Assembly (NCBI RefSeq): GCF_015670405.1
Contig: NZ_JADPBQ010000003.1
Location: 165,974 to 229,973 of the forward strand
Direction of reading: 5' to 3'
Source: Clostridium sp. 1001271B_151109_B4
Lineage (GTDB): Bacteria > Bacillota > Clostridia > Clostridiales > Clostridiaceae
DNA: 64,000 nucleotides
The notes below the pieces were generated by a model. The model made no database searches. It saw only the letters and a program-made list of their open reading frames with translations, and had not been told where the DNA came from. Each line of letters begins with the position of its first letter. Positions within the stretch are counted from its first letter, which is position 1. Positions 16,979 to 26,572 of the stretch are shown one piece after another. The position numbers were made by a program, and so were the translations under genes.

Positions 16979-17007
16979 AAAAAAAGGTTGTTCTTTTCGA
17001 ACAACCT
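16979..17007 (-). terminator. Terminator of the BceAB-like operon
   Basis: Minus-strand perfect hairpin GGTTGTTC / GAACAACC with a 5-base loop followed by TTTTTTT. It lies 12 bases after the permease stop. Confidence 0.85.
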
Positions 17008-17018
17008 AAATAAATACT

Positions 17019-18992
17019 TTACTTAATCATTTTCCTTGCCCCATTATATGTTGCAATAAAATATCCGCCATACACTACAATTAAAATTACTAATGTAATT
17101 AATATATATTTCATCATACTTCCATCTCCAACTATAGCCACTATACCTTGTGCAAACTTTAATCCTACTATAGAATGAATCATTGCAATGGCTAAAGGAA
17201 TCATAAAATATATTCCTATTTGAGTAAATAATGACTTATTAATTACCCTTTCGTCTACTCCAACTTTTTTAAGCAATTCATATCTATAAACATTATCTGC
17301 AGATTCACATAATTGTTGAAGTGCTAAAACTGCCGCGCTTGTTATTAAGAAAATGAATCCCATATAAATTGCTAAATACGAAATCATTGCTCCAAACCCC
17401 GCTGTAGTTGATTCCACTTCATCTTTACTAATATAATAAACTATACTATCATCTGTATTATTGTTTAAATCTATCATTTTAGTAATCTTTTGATCTGACT
17501 CTTCCTTATTACCTTTATAATTCATATTCAAATAGCTACTAATAGGAATTAACCCACTTACTACATCATCATTTGCTACAAATGTACAAAGGTTATTTTT
17601 CATAGTTGAATTATAAGATGTTATATTAACCACTTCTATATCTGCTGGCGTTAATTCTTTTCCATTTATATTAATTTTAGTATTATTATCTATTGATTCT
17701 TGTATTGACTTTTCTACCTCACTTATATCACAAAAAGCTAAATATTCATTTTCTCTTAGTGTTACTTTTTCTTTTCCTAATAAATTTAATAAATCATTGA
17801 AATCTGATAACTTAATTACAGTAATATCGGCATCTGTAAATATTGGATAATAACTACTACCTTTTTCTATTCCTTCTTTAGTTAAGAATTTACTATATTG
17901 CACCCCACTATTATAATTTGTATACTCTGCATAATCATATATACTTTCTAAATTATCTTTTCCCAATAGATTTTCAACTCTATCTCCATTTAAATTCCAC
18001 ACAGTACCATCAAATTGTGTTAAATCTTTAATATCTTTATTAAGTCCTCTACTAATTCCTAGCCCACTAGAAAATGTACATATGGCAATAAATAACATCA
18101 AACATATAAAACTCATAGATACAAAAGTAGTATTAATTTTACTGTTAATTTGTCTTAAAACGAACATGTTTAAATCTTTTAAATAAAACTTTTTATTTCT
18201 TTGCATAACTTTTAATAAAAAACCTGATAACGAAAAGAAAAGTAAAAATGTTCCTATAGCTCCTAGCAATACAGGTATACCTATAGTTGTTGGACTTACT
18301 ATAGCAACTCCATTTTTTAATACTATAAAATAAGCTGAACCTATCATTATAACACTAATTATAAATACTATTACAGATATCCAAATATTTTTCATTCTTA
18401 ATTTTTCGTTCTTCTTTGCTGAAGTTAATAAATCTATTAATTTCACCTTTCTTATGGTAAATGAATTAAAAATTAAAACTACTAAATAAATTAATCCAAA
18501 GCAAACTATTGTCTTAATAAATGCCATTTTAGAAAATACAAAAATAAAGTTAACTAAACTGACTTTAAATAATTTAGCCGTAAATATTGATAATCCTTGA
18601 GAAAGTAAAACTCCTAAAGCTACGCCCACAACTAAAGAAACAAACCCAATTAACATTGTTTCTATAAATATTAATCTAGAAAGTTGTTTATTTTCCATAC
18701 CTAATGTCATATAAATTCCAAATTCTTTTTTTCTTCTTTTTATTAGAAAATTATTAGCATATACTATTAAGAACCCTAAAACAAAAGAAATAAACACTGA
18801 AGCAACTCCCATAACTGTATCTGTTAATTGAAATGCTGATGCCTGCATATCAGTTAAATCCATCATTACTTTTTGAGACTCAATAGAATTAAAAGTATAA
18901 AATATACACACTCCAAATACTAATGTTAAAAAATATATTGCATAATCCCTTATACTCTTTTTTAAATTTCTTATAGCTAATTTAAAATACAT
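17019..18992 (-). CDS. FtsX-type ABC permease, BceB-like (antimicrobial peptide resistance)
   Basis: About 657 residues. Ten or so membrane segments with a large extracytoplasmic domain (roughly residues 310-520) between segments 7 and 8, the BceB layout. Such permeases sense and remove cell-wall-active peptides such as bacitracin and usually signal to a BceRS pair. Start at 18992 (MYFKLAIRNL), 8 bases after GGAGGTGA; this leaves an 11-base overlap with the upstream ATPase gene. A BceRS-like pair lies 4 kb away at 22.9-24.6 kb on the same strand. Which substrate it handles is not visible. Confidence 0.85.
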   Translation of the reverse strand: MYFKLAIRNLKKSIRDYAIYFLTLVFGVCIFYTFNSIESQKVMMDLTDMQASAFQLTDTVMGVASVFISFVLGFLIVYANNFLIKRRKKEFGIYMTLGMENKQLSRLIFIETMLIGFVSLVVGVALGVLLSQGLSIFTAKLFKVSLVNFIFVFSKMAFIKTIVCFGLIYLVVLIFNSFTIRKVKLIDLLTSAKKNEKLRMKNIWISVIVFIISVIMIGSAYFIVLKNGVAIVSPTTIGIPVLLGAIGTFLLFFSLSGFLLKVMQRNKKFYLKDLNMFVLRQINSKINTTFVSMSFICLMLFIAICTFSSGLGISRGLNKDIKDLTQFDGTVWNLNGDRVENLLGKDNLESIYDYAEYTNYNSGVQYSKFLTKEGIEKGSSYYPIFTDADITVIKLSDFNDLLNLLGKEKVTLRENEYLAFCDISEVEKSIQESIDNNTKININGKELTPADIEVVNITSYNSTMKNNLCTFVANDDVVSGLIPISSYLNMNYKGNKEESDQKITKMIDLNNNTDDSIVYYISKDEVESTTAGFGAMISYLAIYMGFIFLITSAAVLALQQLCESADNVYRYELLKKVGVDERVINKSLFTQIGIYFMIPLAIAMIHSIVGLKFAQGIVAIVGDGSMMKYILITLVILIVVYGGYFIATYNGARKMIK

Positions 18993-19752
18993 CTCTTTGG
19001 TCACCTCCAAGTAAGGTAACAACTTCAATTATCTTATTAAAGAAATCTTTTCTACTATCATTTCCTCTAACTAACTCATTGAAAATCTTTCCATCTTTAA
19101 TAAATAAAATTCTACTTGCATAGCTTGCTGTAAAAGCATCATGAGTTACCATCATAATAGTTGCATTTAACTCTGTATTTAAATGTTCTAAACTTTCAAG
19201 AAGCATTTTTGCTGATTTTGAATCTAAAGCTCCTGTTGGTTCATCAGCTAAAACTAATGATGGATTAGTTATTATTGCTCTTGCACATGCAACTCTTTGT
19301 TTTTGTCCACCTGATACTTCATAAGGATATTTATTTAATATTTCTATAATTCCAAGCTTGCTTGCTACTTCTTTAACTCTACTATCAATTTCTTTATGAT
19401 TTATCCTTGAAATAGTTAGTGCTAATGCTATATTTTCATAACAAGTTAATGTATCTAATAAATTAAAATCTTGAAATATAAATCCAAGTTCTTCTCTTCT
19501 GAATTTTGCAATTTTTTTAGAATTTAACTTTGTAATATCATTATTATTTATAAAAATGTGTCCACTGCTTACCTTATCTATTGTTGAGATACAATTTAAC
19601 AATGTAGTTTTACCACTTCCGGAAGCACCCATTACTCCAACAAACTCTCCTTCTTCTACTGTAAAACTAATATTATTAATTGCTTTAGTTATATTACTCT
19701 TATTTCCATAATATTTTTCTATATTACTTACCTTTAAAACTTCCCTTTTCAT
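18982..19752 (-). CDS. ABC ATPase, BceA-like
   Basis: About 256 residues of LolD/MacB/BceA-class ATPase. Walker A GASGSGKTT, signature VSGGQKQR, Walker B LVLADEPTGALD and switch His in MMVTHD are intact. Start at 19752 (MKREVLKVSN), with GGAGG 5 bases upstream; the frame is open for 18 more codons with a weaker site. Overlaps the permease gene by 11 bases, so the pair is translationally coupled. Confidence 0.88.
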   Translation of the reverse strand: MKREVLKVSNIEKYYGNKSNITKAINNISFTVEEGEFVGVMGASGSGKTTLLNCISTIDKVSSGHIFINNNDITKLNSKKIAKFRREELGFIFQDFNLLDTLTCYENIALALTISRINHKEIDSRVKEVASKLGIIEILNKYPYEVSGGQKQRVACARAIITNPSLVLADEPTGALDSKSAKMLLESLEHLNTELNATIMMVTHDAFTASYASRILFIKDGKIFNELVRGNDSRKDFFNKIIEVVTLLGGDQRDVF

Positions 19753-19866
19753 ACTTTCCTCCACTGAATCCATATTTTTCAAGGCCTTACCTTGACTATG
19801 ATTCAATTTTATAATTAATATGATAATCTATCCATAGAACTATATAACAGAAACCTTACATTTTTG

Positions 19867-19945
19867 TTATATAACGAAAATCGCACACCACTTTGGTGTG
19901 CGTATTTTGTAATTATCGCAGATGAAAATATACATATTTTCTCCT
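19867..19945 (-). repeat. Small element carrying a 22-codon ORF around a terminator
   Basis: On the minus strand AGGAG (19941-19945), a 5-base spacer and ATG (19933-19935) open a 22-codon frame. It ends at 19867 and reads MYIFICDNYKIRTPKWCAIFVI. The hairpin CGCACACCA / TGGTGTGCG (19882-19902) lies inside the frame and can act as terminator of the upstream ABC-2 operon. A decayed copy (about 29 of 36 bases alike at the start) lies at 6770-6804. Whether the peptide is made is unknown; the recurring sequence makes a mobile or repeated element plausible. Confidence 0.4.
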
Positions 19946-19995
19946 GATACAATTTATTATTAATCAACTTATACAATATAAGATAATTATTTTTA

Positions 19996-21219
19996 TTAAA
20001 TTAAAATATCTTTTCTTTTAAAGTTAATATGTGCAATTGTATATGAAATTATAATAGTTGCAATCATAACTATTATTCCATTTTGAACTGTCATATTAGG
20101 ATTATTAAATGCCAATGCACTATTTCCAGTTAGTACACTAATTCCATCACCATAGTTTACAAATATTAAATGAGCAATATCTTTAAGTGAATCTATTCCT
20201 TGACTTCCTATACTTAAAAATACCGTAACAACTACTGATAATGCCATAGTTATCATACTACTCTTAATTAAAGTTGAAATTAAAAATACTACTGAACAAG
20301 CTGCTATAATAAATAATCCTTGGAATAGCATAGCTTTAACAAACAATTCTCCATTAGTTCCCATGTGCCCTGATCCTACAACTTTAACTAATTGAGCTAT
20401 ACCTTCAGAATTTATAACCTTATTATATTGAGCTCCTAAATTAACTGGATAGCTAGCTCCACCTAATTTACTAGTTAAATTTACAAAAGCAAATCCTATA
20501 AGTTCTCCCCCTAAAATCATAGCGAGAACTGTTATTGTTACTGATATAAATTTAGATAAAAGCACCTTCCCTCTTGTTACCGGTTGTACAAGCAAGAATT
20601 TTAATGTAGCTGGAGTACATTCTCCTGAAACTATATCACTCATAAATACAGCTATACCACAAAGTAAAAGTGCCATTCCTAAAAATTGCATAAGTAAAGT
20701 CATATAGTTATAAGCCTCATATTCCCATCCATAAAGTGGCTCAATATTATTATCCCTAAGATAATTATACATTTCTAAATTATCTTGCTCTTCCATTAAA
20801 TATCTTTTTGACCACTCATCATCGTACTTTTTATAACTTTCTATAACTTGCTTACTATCCTCAATCATTTGATCTAATTGAAGCTTCCATGCCTTTTCAT
20901 CTAATCCATTTTTTATTATATCTTTATAAGTTTCTATTTGAGCCTTTGAATTTTCTATAGATTCTTGTAAGTATGTTATATATTCTGGATTAACATCAGA
21001 GTCCTTATTCAGCTCAAGTTCTTCTTTATAATAGTTTAAATTCTCTTGAGCCATTTCTAGTTGTTTCTCTGGCGAACTCCATACTCTCATATTCTTATCG
21101 CTTCTATATTGAGCAAATATAGTTACTGCTATGAAAGCTGCAAAAAGCGCAAATACTATCCAAGTCTTAGACCTTTTCATAAGCTTTATTAATTCATTTT
21201 TTATTAAAGTAAATAACAT
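19996..21219 (-). CDS. ABC-2 type permease
   Basis: 407 residues. One membrane segment near the N-terminus (KTWIVFALFAAFIAVTIFA), then a charged Glu/Lys-rich extracytoplasmic coil of about 120 residues, then five further segments, as in ABC-2 permeases of the bacitracin / lantibiotic-immunity type. ATG overlaps the ATPase stop by one base (ATAATG). It works with the 21219-22139 ATPase. Substrate cannot be told from sequence. Confidence 0.85.
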   Translation of the reverse strand: MLFTLIKNELIKLMKRSKTWIVFALFAAFIAVTIFAQYRSDKNMRVWSSPEKQLEMAQENLNYYKEELELNKDSDVNPEYITYLQESIENSKAQIETYKDIIKNGLDEKAWKLQLDQMIEDSKQVIESYKKYDDEWSKRYLMEEQDNLEMYNYLRDNNIEPLYGWEYEAYNYMTLLMQFLGMALLLCGIAVFMSDIVSGECTPATLKFLLVQPVTRGKVLLSKFISVTITVLAMILGGELIGFAFVNLTSKLGGASYPVNLGAQYNKVINSEGIAQLVKVVGSGHMGTNGELFVKAMLFQGLFIIAACSVVFLISTLIKSSMITMALSVVVTVFLSIGSQGIDSLKDIAHLIFVNYGDGISVLTGNSALAFNNPNMTVQNGIIVMIATIIISYTIAHINFKRKDILI

Positions 21220-22139
21220 TATCTTATTCCTCCCTCAACTAATTCCATATATCTTTGCTCTAAGCCTTTTCTTTCCTTATAGATTTCTTCAATATTAAAA
21301 TTATTACATGCTAAGTGCTTAACTAGCTTAGGTGTTGAGTTATATTCTAATATTATTTGTAATCCCTTATCATTAATTTTACATGATGAAACATAAGTTA
21401 ATTTTTTAATTTCACTTTCAATTACTTTCTTATCATCATTAGAAACAAGGCAAACTATATCTTTTTCAGTATCCATAGAGTGTGTATCTGAATTTATTTC
21501 TTCAACCGCCTTAATTACTCCATCATTAATAAATGCAACTTTATCACAAAGATTTTGAACTTCTGATAGTATGTGAGATGATACAAATACAGCCATTCCT
21601 CTTTCCTTAGCTGCCTTTTGTACAACTTCTCTAAAATCTAATATTCCAGATGGATCCAAACCATTGGTAGGCTCATCTAAAATTAATAGCTTTGGTTTTG
21701 ATAACAGAGACGCTGCTAGTCCTAATCTTTGCTTCATTCCTAAAGAGTATTTTCTTACTTTATCATCAATTCTTCCCTCAAGGCCAACAAGTTTTATAGT
21801 TTCTTCTACATCTTCTTTAGATACCTTTCTTATTCTTGCAATTTGCATAAGATTTTCTCTACCTGATAAATACTTGTATAACTCTGGATTTTCAACCACT
21901 GCTCCAACTTCACTTAAAGCATTGCTTGTATCCTTTCTTAAATCATGCCCACAAATCTTTATTTCCCCTGATGTTGGCTTAATTAATCCAACTAACATTC
22001 TTATAGTAGTAGTTTTACCTGCACCATTAGGTCCTAAAAATCCAAATATTTCTCCAGCCTTTATATTAAAGCTTACACCTTTTATAATTTCTCTTTTTCC
22101 TAATGACTTTCTTAAATCATTTACCTCTAAAACATTCAT
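21219..22139 (-). CDS. ABC-2 transporter ATPase (BcrA/CcmA-like)
   Basis: 306 residues. Walker A GPNGAGKTT, signature YSLGMKQRLGLA, Walker B LLILDEPTNGLDPSG and the switch HILSEV region are complete. The C-terminal 90 residues are the usual variable domain of BcrA-type proteins. AGGAGGA precedes the ATG. Forms an operon with the permease; together they are a drug- or bacteriocin-type exporter by family resemblance. Confidence 0.88.
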   Translation of the reverse strand: MNVLEVNDLRKSLGKREIIKGVSFNIKAGEIFGFLGPNGAGKTTTIRMLVGLIKPTSGEIKICGHDLRKDTSNALSEVGAVVENPELYKYLSGRENLMQIARIRKVSKEDVEETIKLVGLEGRIDDKVRKYSLGMKQRLGLAASLLSKPKLLILDEPTNGLDPSGILDFREVVQKAAKERGMAVFVSSHILSEVQNLCDKVAFINDGVIKAVEEINSDTHSMDTEKDIVCLVSNDDKKVIESEIKKLTYVSSCKINDKGLQIILEYNSTPKLVKHLACNNFNIEEIYKERKGLEQRYMELVEGGIR

Positions 22140-22235
22140 GTATCTTCCTCCTACACTATTTTCATCACTTCTTGTATTATATCTATAAAATCTTACTATA
22201 TAGTTTAAATTTTCTTAATAATTCCTTAAATAAAA

Positions 22236-22273
22236 TATACCTCAGGTAAAATACACATAATTTCCCCTGAGGC
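22236..22273 (-). terminator. Probable terminator after the GNAT gene
   Basis: Minus-strand arms CCTCAGG / CCTGAGG with a 19-base loop, followed by TATATTTTATTT. The long loop makes it a moderate candidate. Confidence 0.5.
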
Positions 22274-22294
22274 ATAGATATAAAAACATTTTTT

Positions 22295-22849
22295 CTACAT
22301 TAATTTTATTTTATCAAAATACTCTTCTTTTAAAATATTATAATATAATTCATTAACTACTTTATTATCTAATAACGGTAGTTGCCTTATCTTTTCAAAC
22401 TTAAAATTAAATCCACATTTTTCAATTACTCTTTTAGATTTAAAATTATAATCAAAATGACCACACCAAATTAAATCTAAATTTAATTCTTCAAATCCAT
22501 ATTTTATTAACGCTTTAACAGCTTCAGGAATATATTCATTTCCCCAATATTTAGGATTTAAAACATATCCTATTTCACGTACATTTCCACCTTGCATATT
22601 TTTATCAATCTTTTTATAATGTAACCCTACTCCACCGATAACTTTATTTTCACTTTTTAAAACCACTGCGTATTCTTCATCACCATCTATAAACATATCA
22701 ACTATTTCTTTACTATCTTCTATAGTTTTATGTACAGGCCACCCTGCATTAGGCCCCACTCTGTCATCACTACCATAGTCATACATATCTAAATAATCAT
22801 CTTTGCACCATTTTCTTAATATTAATCTTTCTGTTTCAATACTCTTCAT
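22295..22849 (-). CDS. GNAT-family acetyltransferase (RimJ/RimL-like)
   Basis: 184 residues. IETERLILRKWCKDDYLDM at the N-terminus and a GYVLNPKYWGNEYIPEAVKALIKYGFEEL segment with the acetyl-CoA loop are typical of the RimJ/RimL group. These acetylate protein N-termini or small amines. It lies between the ABC-2 system and the sensor kinase, a gap of only 22 bases from the kinase stop, so it may be read from the same transcript as the two-component genes. Substrate unknown. Confidence 0.82.
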   Translation of the reverse strand: MKSIETERLILRKWCKDDYLDMYDYGSDDRVGPNAGWPVHKTIEDSKEIVDMFIDGDEEYAVVLKSENKVIGGVGLHYKKIDKNMQGGNVREIGYVLNPKYWGNEYIPEAVKALIKYGFEELNLDLIWCGHFDYNFKSKRVIEKCGFNFKFEKIRQLPLLDNKVVNELYYNILKEEYFDKIKLM

Positions 22850-22871
22850 AAACTTACTCTCCCTTTTAACA

Positions 22872-23882
22872 CTAAAATTTCATCATATCATTTATAGGAA
22901 ATAATATAGTTACCTCTGTTCCTTCATTTTCCTTTGATTTAATATTTATACCTAGTCCTAACTTTTCACAAAGCTTTTTGCACAAATACAATCCCATACC
23001 AGTAGATTTTCCAAATCTTCTACCATTTTCACCTGTATACCCTTTTTCAAAAGCTTTAATTACAGACTTTTCATCCATTCCAATTCCATTATCACATATT
23101 TTTAAAAGAACATCATTCTCTATATTTTCACTATATATTTTTAAAATACTTTCTTTCTTATCCATATATTTAATACTATTACTTACTATTTGACCTAAAA
23201 TAAATTCTATCCATTTACTATCACATGATACTTTTTTATCAACATTACTAATATCAATTTTAACGTGTTTTGCAATTAAAGTATTAGCATTTTTTCTAAT
23301 TACAGCATTAATAGATTCCTTTAAATTAATTTCCTTAATTAGATAATCTTTTTCTACTGCATTGCTTCTTGCATAAAATAAGACCTGTTCTATATAATCC
23401 TCAACCTTTGTTACTTCTTCTCCTATACTTTCAGTAACTTCATTATCATTATTTTCAATAAGTAATTTACAAGTTGATATAGGAGTTTTTATTTCATGTA
23501 CCCAAAGCTCTATATATTCTTTATAATCCTTGCTATTTCTAATAGCTTCACTTATATCATCCTTCATTGCTTTTGTTGCCTGCTCTATAATTTCAAATAA
23601 AATTTTACCTTCTAAAAAATCTTCTTCACTAGTAATATCGCTAATAAAATACTTCTTATCTAATTCATCTAATCTCTTTAATAAACTTCCATAATACTTG
23701 CTTTTTCTAATATAATCATAAATAAAAAATACTATATTGGCTAAAAAATTCAAAGTACATATTAAAAGAATTGCATAGTAGGATACATTTAATCCAAACA
23801 ATAAATATGATGTAATAATTAAAACAATTATATTAATTATTATAAATATAATCTTATCTTTAAAATATTCTATAAAGTTCAT
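22872..23882 (-). CDS. Intramembrane-sensing histidine kinase (BceS-like)
   Basis: 336 residues. Two N-terminal membrane segments with a very short loop (about residues 10-55), no extracellular sensor, then a DHp box ELWVHEIKTPIST (His129) and an ATPase domain with NSIKYM, DNGIGMD and GKSTGMGLYL. This is the layout of BceS-type kinases, which rely on a BceAB transporter to detect peptides. ATG overlaps the regulator stop by 4 bases (ATGA). The BceAB-like pair at 17.0-19.8 kb is the likely partner. Confidence 0.88.
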   Translation of the reverse strand: MNFIEYFKDKIIFIIINIIVLIITSYLLFGLNVSYYAILLICTLNFLANIVFFIYDYIRKSKYYGSLLKRLDELDKKYFISDITSEEDFLEGKILFEIIEQATKAMKDDISEAIRNSKDYKEYIELWVHEIKTPISTCKLLIENNDNEVTESIGEEVTKVEDYIEQVLFYARSNAVEKDYLIKEINLKESINAVIRKNANTLIAKHVKIDISNVDKKVSCDSKWIEFILGQIVSNSIKYMDKKESILKIYSENIENDVLLKICDNGIGMDEKSVIKAFEKGYTGENGRRFGKSTGMGLYLCKKLCEKLGLGINIKSKENEGTEVTILFPINDMMKF

Positions 23883-24550
23883 ATTAAAATATACCCCTGT
23901 CCCCTCTTTGTTTGAAGATAATCAACAGCACCTATTTCTTCTAACTTTTTTCTTAACCTATTAATATTAACAGTCAAAGTATTATCATCAACAAATTCAT
24001 CATCCTGCCATAAAGCTTTCATTAACTCATTTCTCGAAACAATCTTTTCTTTATTTTTTATTAATGCAAAAAGAATTTTACTTTCATTCTTTGTTAGTTC
24101 ACACTTTTTATTATTAAATGTCATTTCACTAGTAGACATATTATACTTTAAACCGTTAAATTCAAAAACTTCACTATCTAAATTTTGATATGTTCTTCGA
24201 ATAATTGATGAAATCCTAGCAAGTAAAATTTGAGTATTATATGGCTTAGTTATAAAATCATCTGCTCCTAAATTCATACTCATAAGCTCATCTACTTCAC
24301 TATTTCTACTTGTAACTACTATTATTGGAACATTAGATTTCCTTCTTATTTCTCTGCATATATAATAACCATCATAATAGGGTAAATTAATATCTAACAA
24401 TATTATATGTGGCTCCTCCTTTAATGAAATATCAACTATATTTTCAAAATCTGTTGAATAACTGGTTTCATAACCATATCTATTTAAAAATGTACTTAAC
24501 TCTAACCTTATTTTTTCTTCATCTTCTATAATGAAAATTTTATTATTCAT
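23879..24550 (-). CDS. OmpR-family response regulator (BceR-like)
   Basis: 223 residues. Receiver domain with acidic pocket IEDEE, phospho-acceptor Asp in LLDINLP (about Asp53) and the conserved Lys in ITKPYN, then a winged-helix DNA-binding domain ending LQTKRGQGYIL. Start at 24550, because GAGGTGG lies 8 bases before it; the upstream GTG overlaps that site. Probably controls the neighbouring BceAB-like transporter. Confidence 0.9.
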   Translation of the reverse strand: MNNKIFIIEDEEKIRLELSTFLNRYGYETSYSTDFENIVDISLKEEPHIILLDINLPYYDGYYICREIRRKSNVPIIVVTSRNSEVDELMSMNLGADDFITKPYNTQILLARISSIIRRTYQNLDSEVFEFNGLKYNMSTSEMTFNNKKCELTKNESKILFALIKNKEKIVSRNELMKALWQDDEFVDDNTLTVNINRLRKKLEEIGAVDYLQTKRGQGYILI

Positions 24551-24690
24551 TGATAAAACCACCTCTTTTCATAATTATATCCATAACTTCTTGTAAAGCA
24601 CAATTATTATACTTATAAATTAATTTATATGTTAAAATATTTATTATACTTTTTTGTTTTATATTAATTTAAAGATGAGGTGAAATTATT

Positions 24691-25809
24691 ATGAAAGCAC
24701 TTATTTTGTATACAAACACAGGTGCCGGACATGCTTCTGCTGGAAAAGCAATTTGTAATGCACTTGATAACTTAAATATTAAGACTGTAGAAATAGATAC
24801 CTTAAGCTTTGCAGGAAAAAACACTTCTAAAAAAATAGAAAATTCTTATGTTAGCATAGTAAAACATAGTCCTAGATTTTTTGGATCACTTTATAAAGCT
24901 GGCGTAAAAATTAGTAACCCTAAGGTAAAATCTATAGTTTATATTTTAAATTCTCTTTATGCAAATAAAATATATAATATTATTAATTCTGAAAATCCTG
25001 ATATAATTATTTGCACTCATATATTTTGTGCTCAAACAATTTCTTATTTAAAAAATAAATATTCATTTAACTCTATTACCGCTGCTATTGTAACTGATTA
25101 TACATGTGCACCATTTTGGGAGGAAACATCCTTAGATTATTTTTTTATTCCTCATAAAGATTTAACTGATGAATTTGTTAATAAGGGAATAAATAAAGAT
25201 AAACTCCTTAGCTTTGGATTACCAGTACATTCAAAATTCAAACAACACAAATCTAAAGTTACTGCAAAAAAGGAACTAAATCTTGATCCTAATATGAAAC
25301 ATATATTATTAATGGGTGGCAGTATGGGAGCTGGCAATATACTTGAAAGTACCAAATCCTTATCTGATCAATTACCTAGTATTCAAGTTACGGTTATTTG
25401 TGGACATAATGAAGAATTATTTAACGAACTTAATAAAGTAAAACTAAATAAAAATATTAATATATTATCTTTTACAAATTCTATTGATTTATTAATGGAT
25501 GCAAGCGATATTTTAATTACTAAACCTGGTGGATTGACCACAACAGAGGCCATGACTAAAAATTTACCTATTATAATGATAAATCCAATTCCTGGCGTAG
25601 AATCTGCTAACTGTAATTTTTTTAAAAGTCATGGTATGGCACTAGCTTCAAATTCAGTAAATGAAACTTTATCTCTGTGTAAATCCTTATTAACTGACGA
25701 TTCATTATATAATTCTATTATTCAAGCACAAAAGAAAAATATTAACTTAAATACAGCTGATGATATTGCTAATTTTTTAATAAAACAAGCAAATCATAGG
25801 AGGGAATAA
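24691..25809 (+). CDS. Diacylglycerol glycosyltransferase (MGDG synthase / UgtP family)
   Basis: 372 residues. N-terminal MGDG-synthase domain (LYTNTGAGHASAGKAI, residues 5-20) followed by a GT28-type C-terminal domain with GGSMGAGN and TKPGGLTTTEA. The family transfers galactose or glucose to diacylglycerol at the inner membrane face to make glycolipids and lipoteichoic acid anchors. AGATGAGGTG precedes the ATG. It is 2 bases before a PlsY-like gene, which makes a lipid-assembly pair. Divergent from the BceR-like gene. Confidence 0.87.
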   Translation: MKALILYTNTGAGHASAGKAICNALDNLNIKTVEIDTLSFAGKNTSKKIENSYVSIVKHSPRFFGSLYKAGVKISNPKVKSIVYILNSLYANKIYNIINSENPDIIICTHIFCAQTISYLKNKYSFNSITAAIVTDYTCAPFWEETSLDYFFIPHKDLTDEFVNKGINKDKLLSFGLPVHSKFKQHKSKVTAKKELNLDPNMKHILLMGGSMGAGNILESTKSLSDQLPSIQVTVICGHNEELFNELNKVKLNKNINILSFTNSIDLLMDASDILITKPGGLTTTEAMTKNLPIIMINPIPGVESANCNFFKSHGMALASNSVNETLSLCKSLLTDDSLYNSIIQAQKKNINLNTADDIANFLIKQANHRRE

Positions 25810-25811
25810 AC

Positions 25812-26456
25812 TTGTTCTTTAAAGATATTTTATTAATTATTTTATCTTTTTTATCGGGTTCTATTATGTATTCTTATTTAATTCCTAAATTAGTTAAAGG
25901 CATTGATATAAGAAAAATATCAGATGATATGAATCCTGGCTCAGGAAATGTTATTAAATATTGTGGAGTACCATTAGGAATATTATGTGTAATTTTAGAT
26001 TTATTTAAAGCTTTTATTCCTGTTTTTATTTCTATTAATTATTTTTCTTCCAGTAACATAGCAATTATTTTTATTGCAATTTCGCCAATTTTAGGACATG
26101 CCTATTCACCTTTTTTTAAATTTCAAGGTGGAAAGGCTATTGCCTCTACATTTGGTTCATTTTTAGCATTATATCCTAAAAGTTATGTTGCATTAACATT
26201 TGCACTTATATTAATATTTTTTAAATTTATTTTAACTATTAAACCAAATTCTAGTGTTATTTTAGTCAGCATTTTATTTTTAGATATATTAGTATTTGCT
26301 TCTAATTCTAGTATTTATACTAAATTAATAGTATTTTTATCATCAATAATTCTGGGCCATAAGCATAAAATAAATAGAAATTACGGAGATATAACAATCT
26401 CATTATTTAATAAATACTACAAAAAAATTCTTTATCATAATGAAATTACTCAGTAA
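25812..26456 (+). CDS. plsY: PlsY-like acyl-phosphate:glycerol-3-phosphate acyltransferase
   Basis: 214-residue membrane protein with about five or six helices. It shows PlsY motifs: MNPGSGNVIKYCG (motif 1), FKFQGGKAIASTFG (motif 2, with GGKA in place of the usual GGKG) and GHKHKINR near the C-terminus. PlsY makes lysophosphatidate from acyl-phosphate. The start is TTG, 7 bases after AGGAGGG. The changed motif 2 and pairing with a glycolipid glycosyltransferase suggest a second, specialised copy; the genome's main plsY may lie elsewhere. Confidence 0.78.
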   Translation: MFFKDILLIILSFLSGSIMYSYLIPKLVKGIDIRKISDDMNPGSGNVIKYCGVPLGILCVILDLFKAFIPVFISINYFSSSNIAIIFIAISPILGHAYSPFFKFQGGKAIASTFGSFLALYPKSYVALTFALILIFFKFILTIKPNSSVILVSILFLDILVFASNSSIYTKLIVFLSSIILGHKHKINRNYGDITISLFNKYYKKILYHNEITQ

Positions 26457-26485
26457 TAACTATATAATTTTTCTATAAAATAATA

Positions 26486-26525
26486 AGTAGCAAATTTAGA
26501 TATTTTGATTACTAAATTTGCTACT
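26486..26525. terminator. Convergent hairpin between plsY-like and telA-like genes
   Basis: Perfect 14-bp stem AGTAGCAAATTTAG / CTAAATTTGCTACT with a 12-base loop. It stands between converging genes and could terminate both; T-rich tracts on both sides are only partial. Confidence 0.65.
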
Positions 26526-26572
26526 CACTCTTTCATTACATTAACTTACGATAATTGATTTCTAACTCTATA

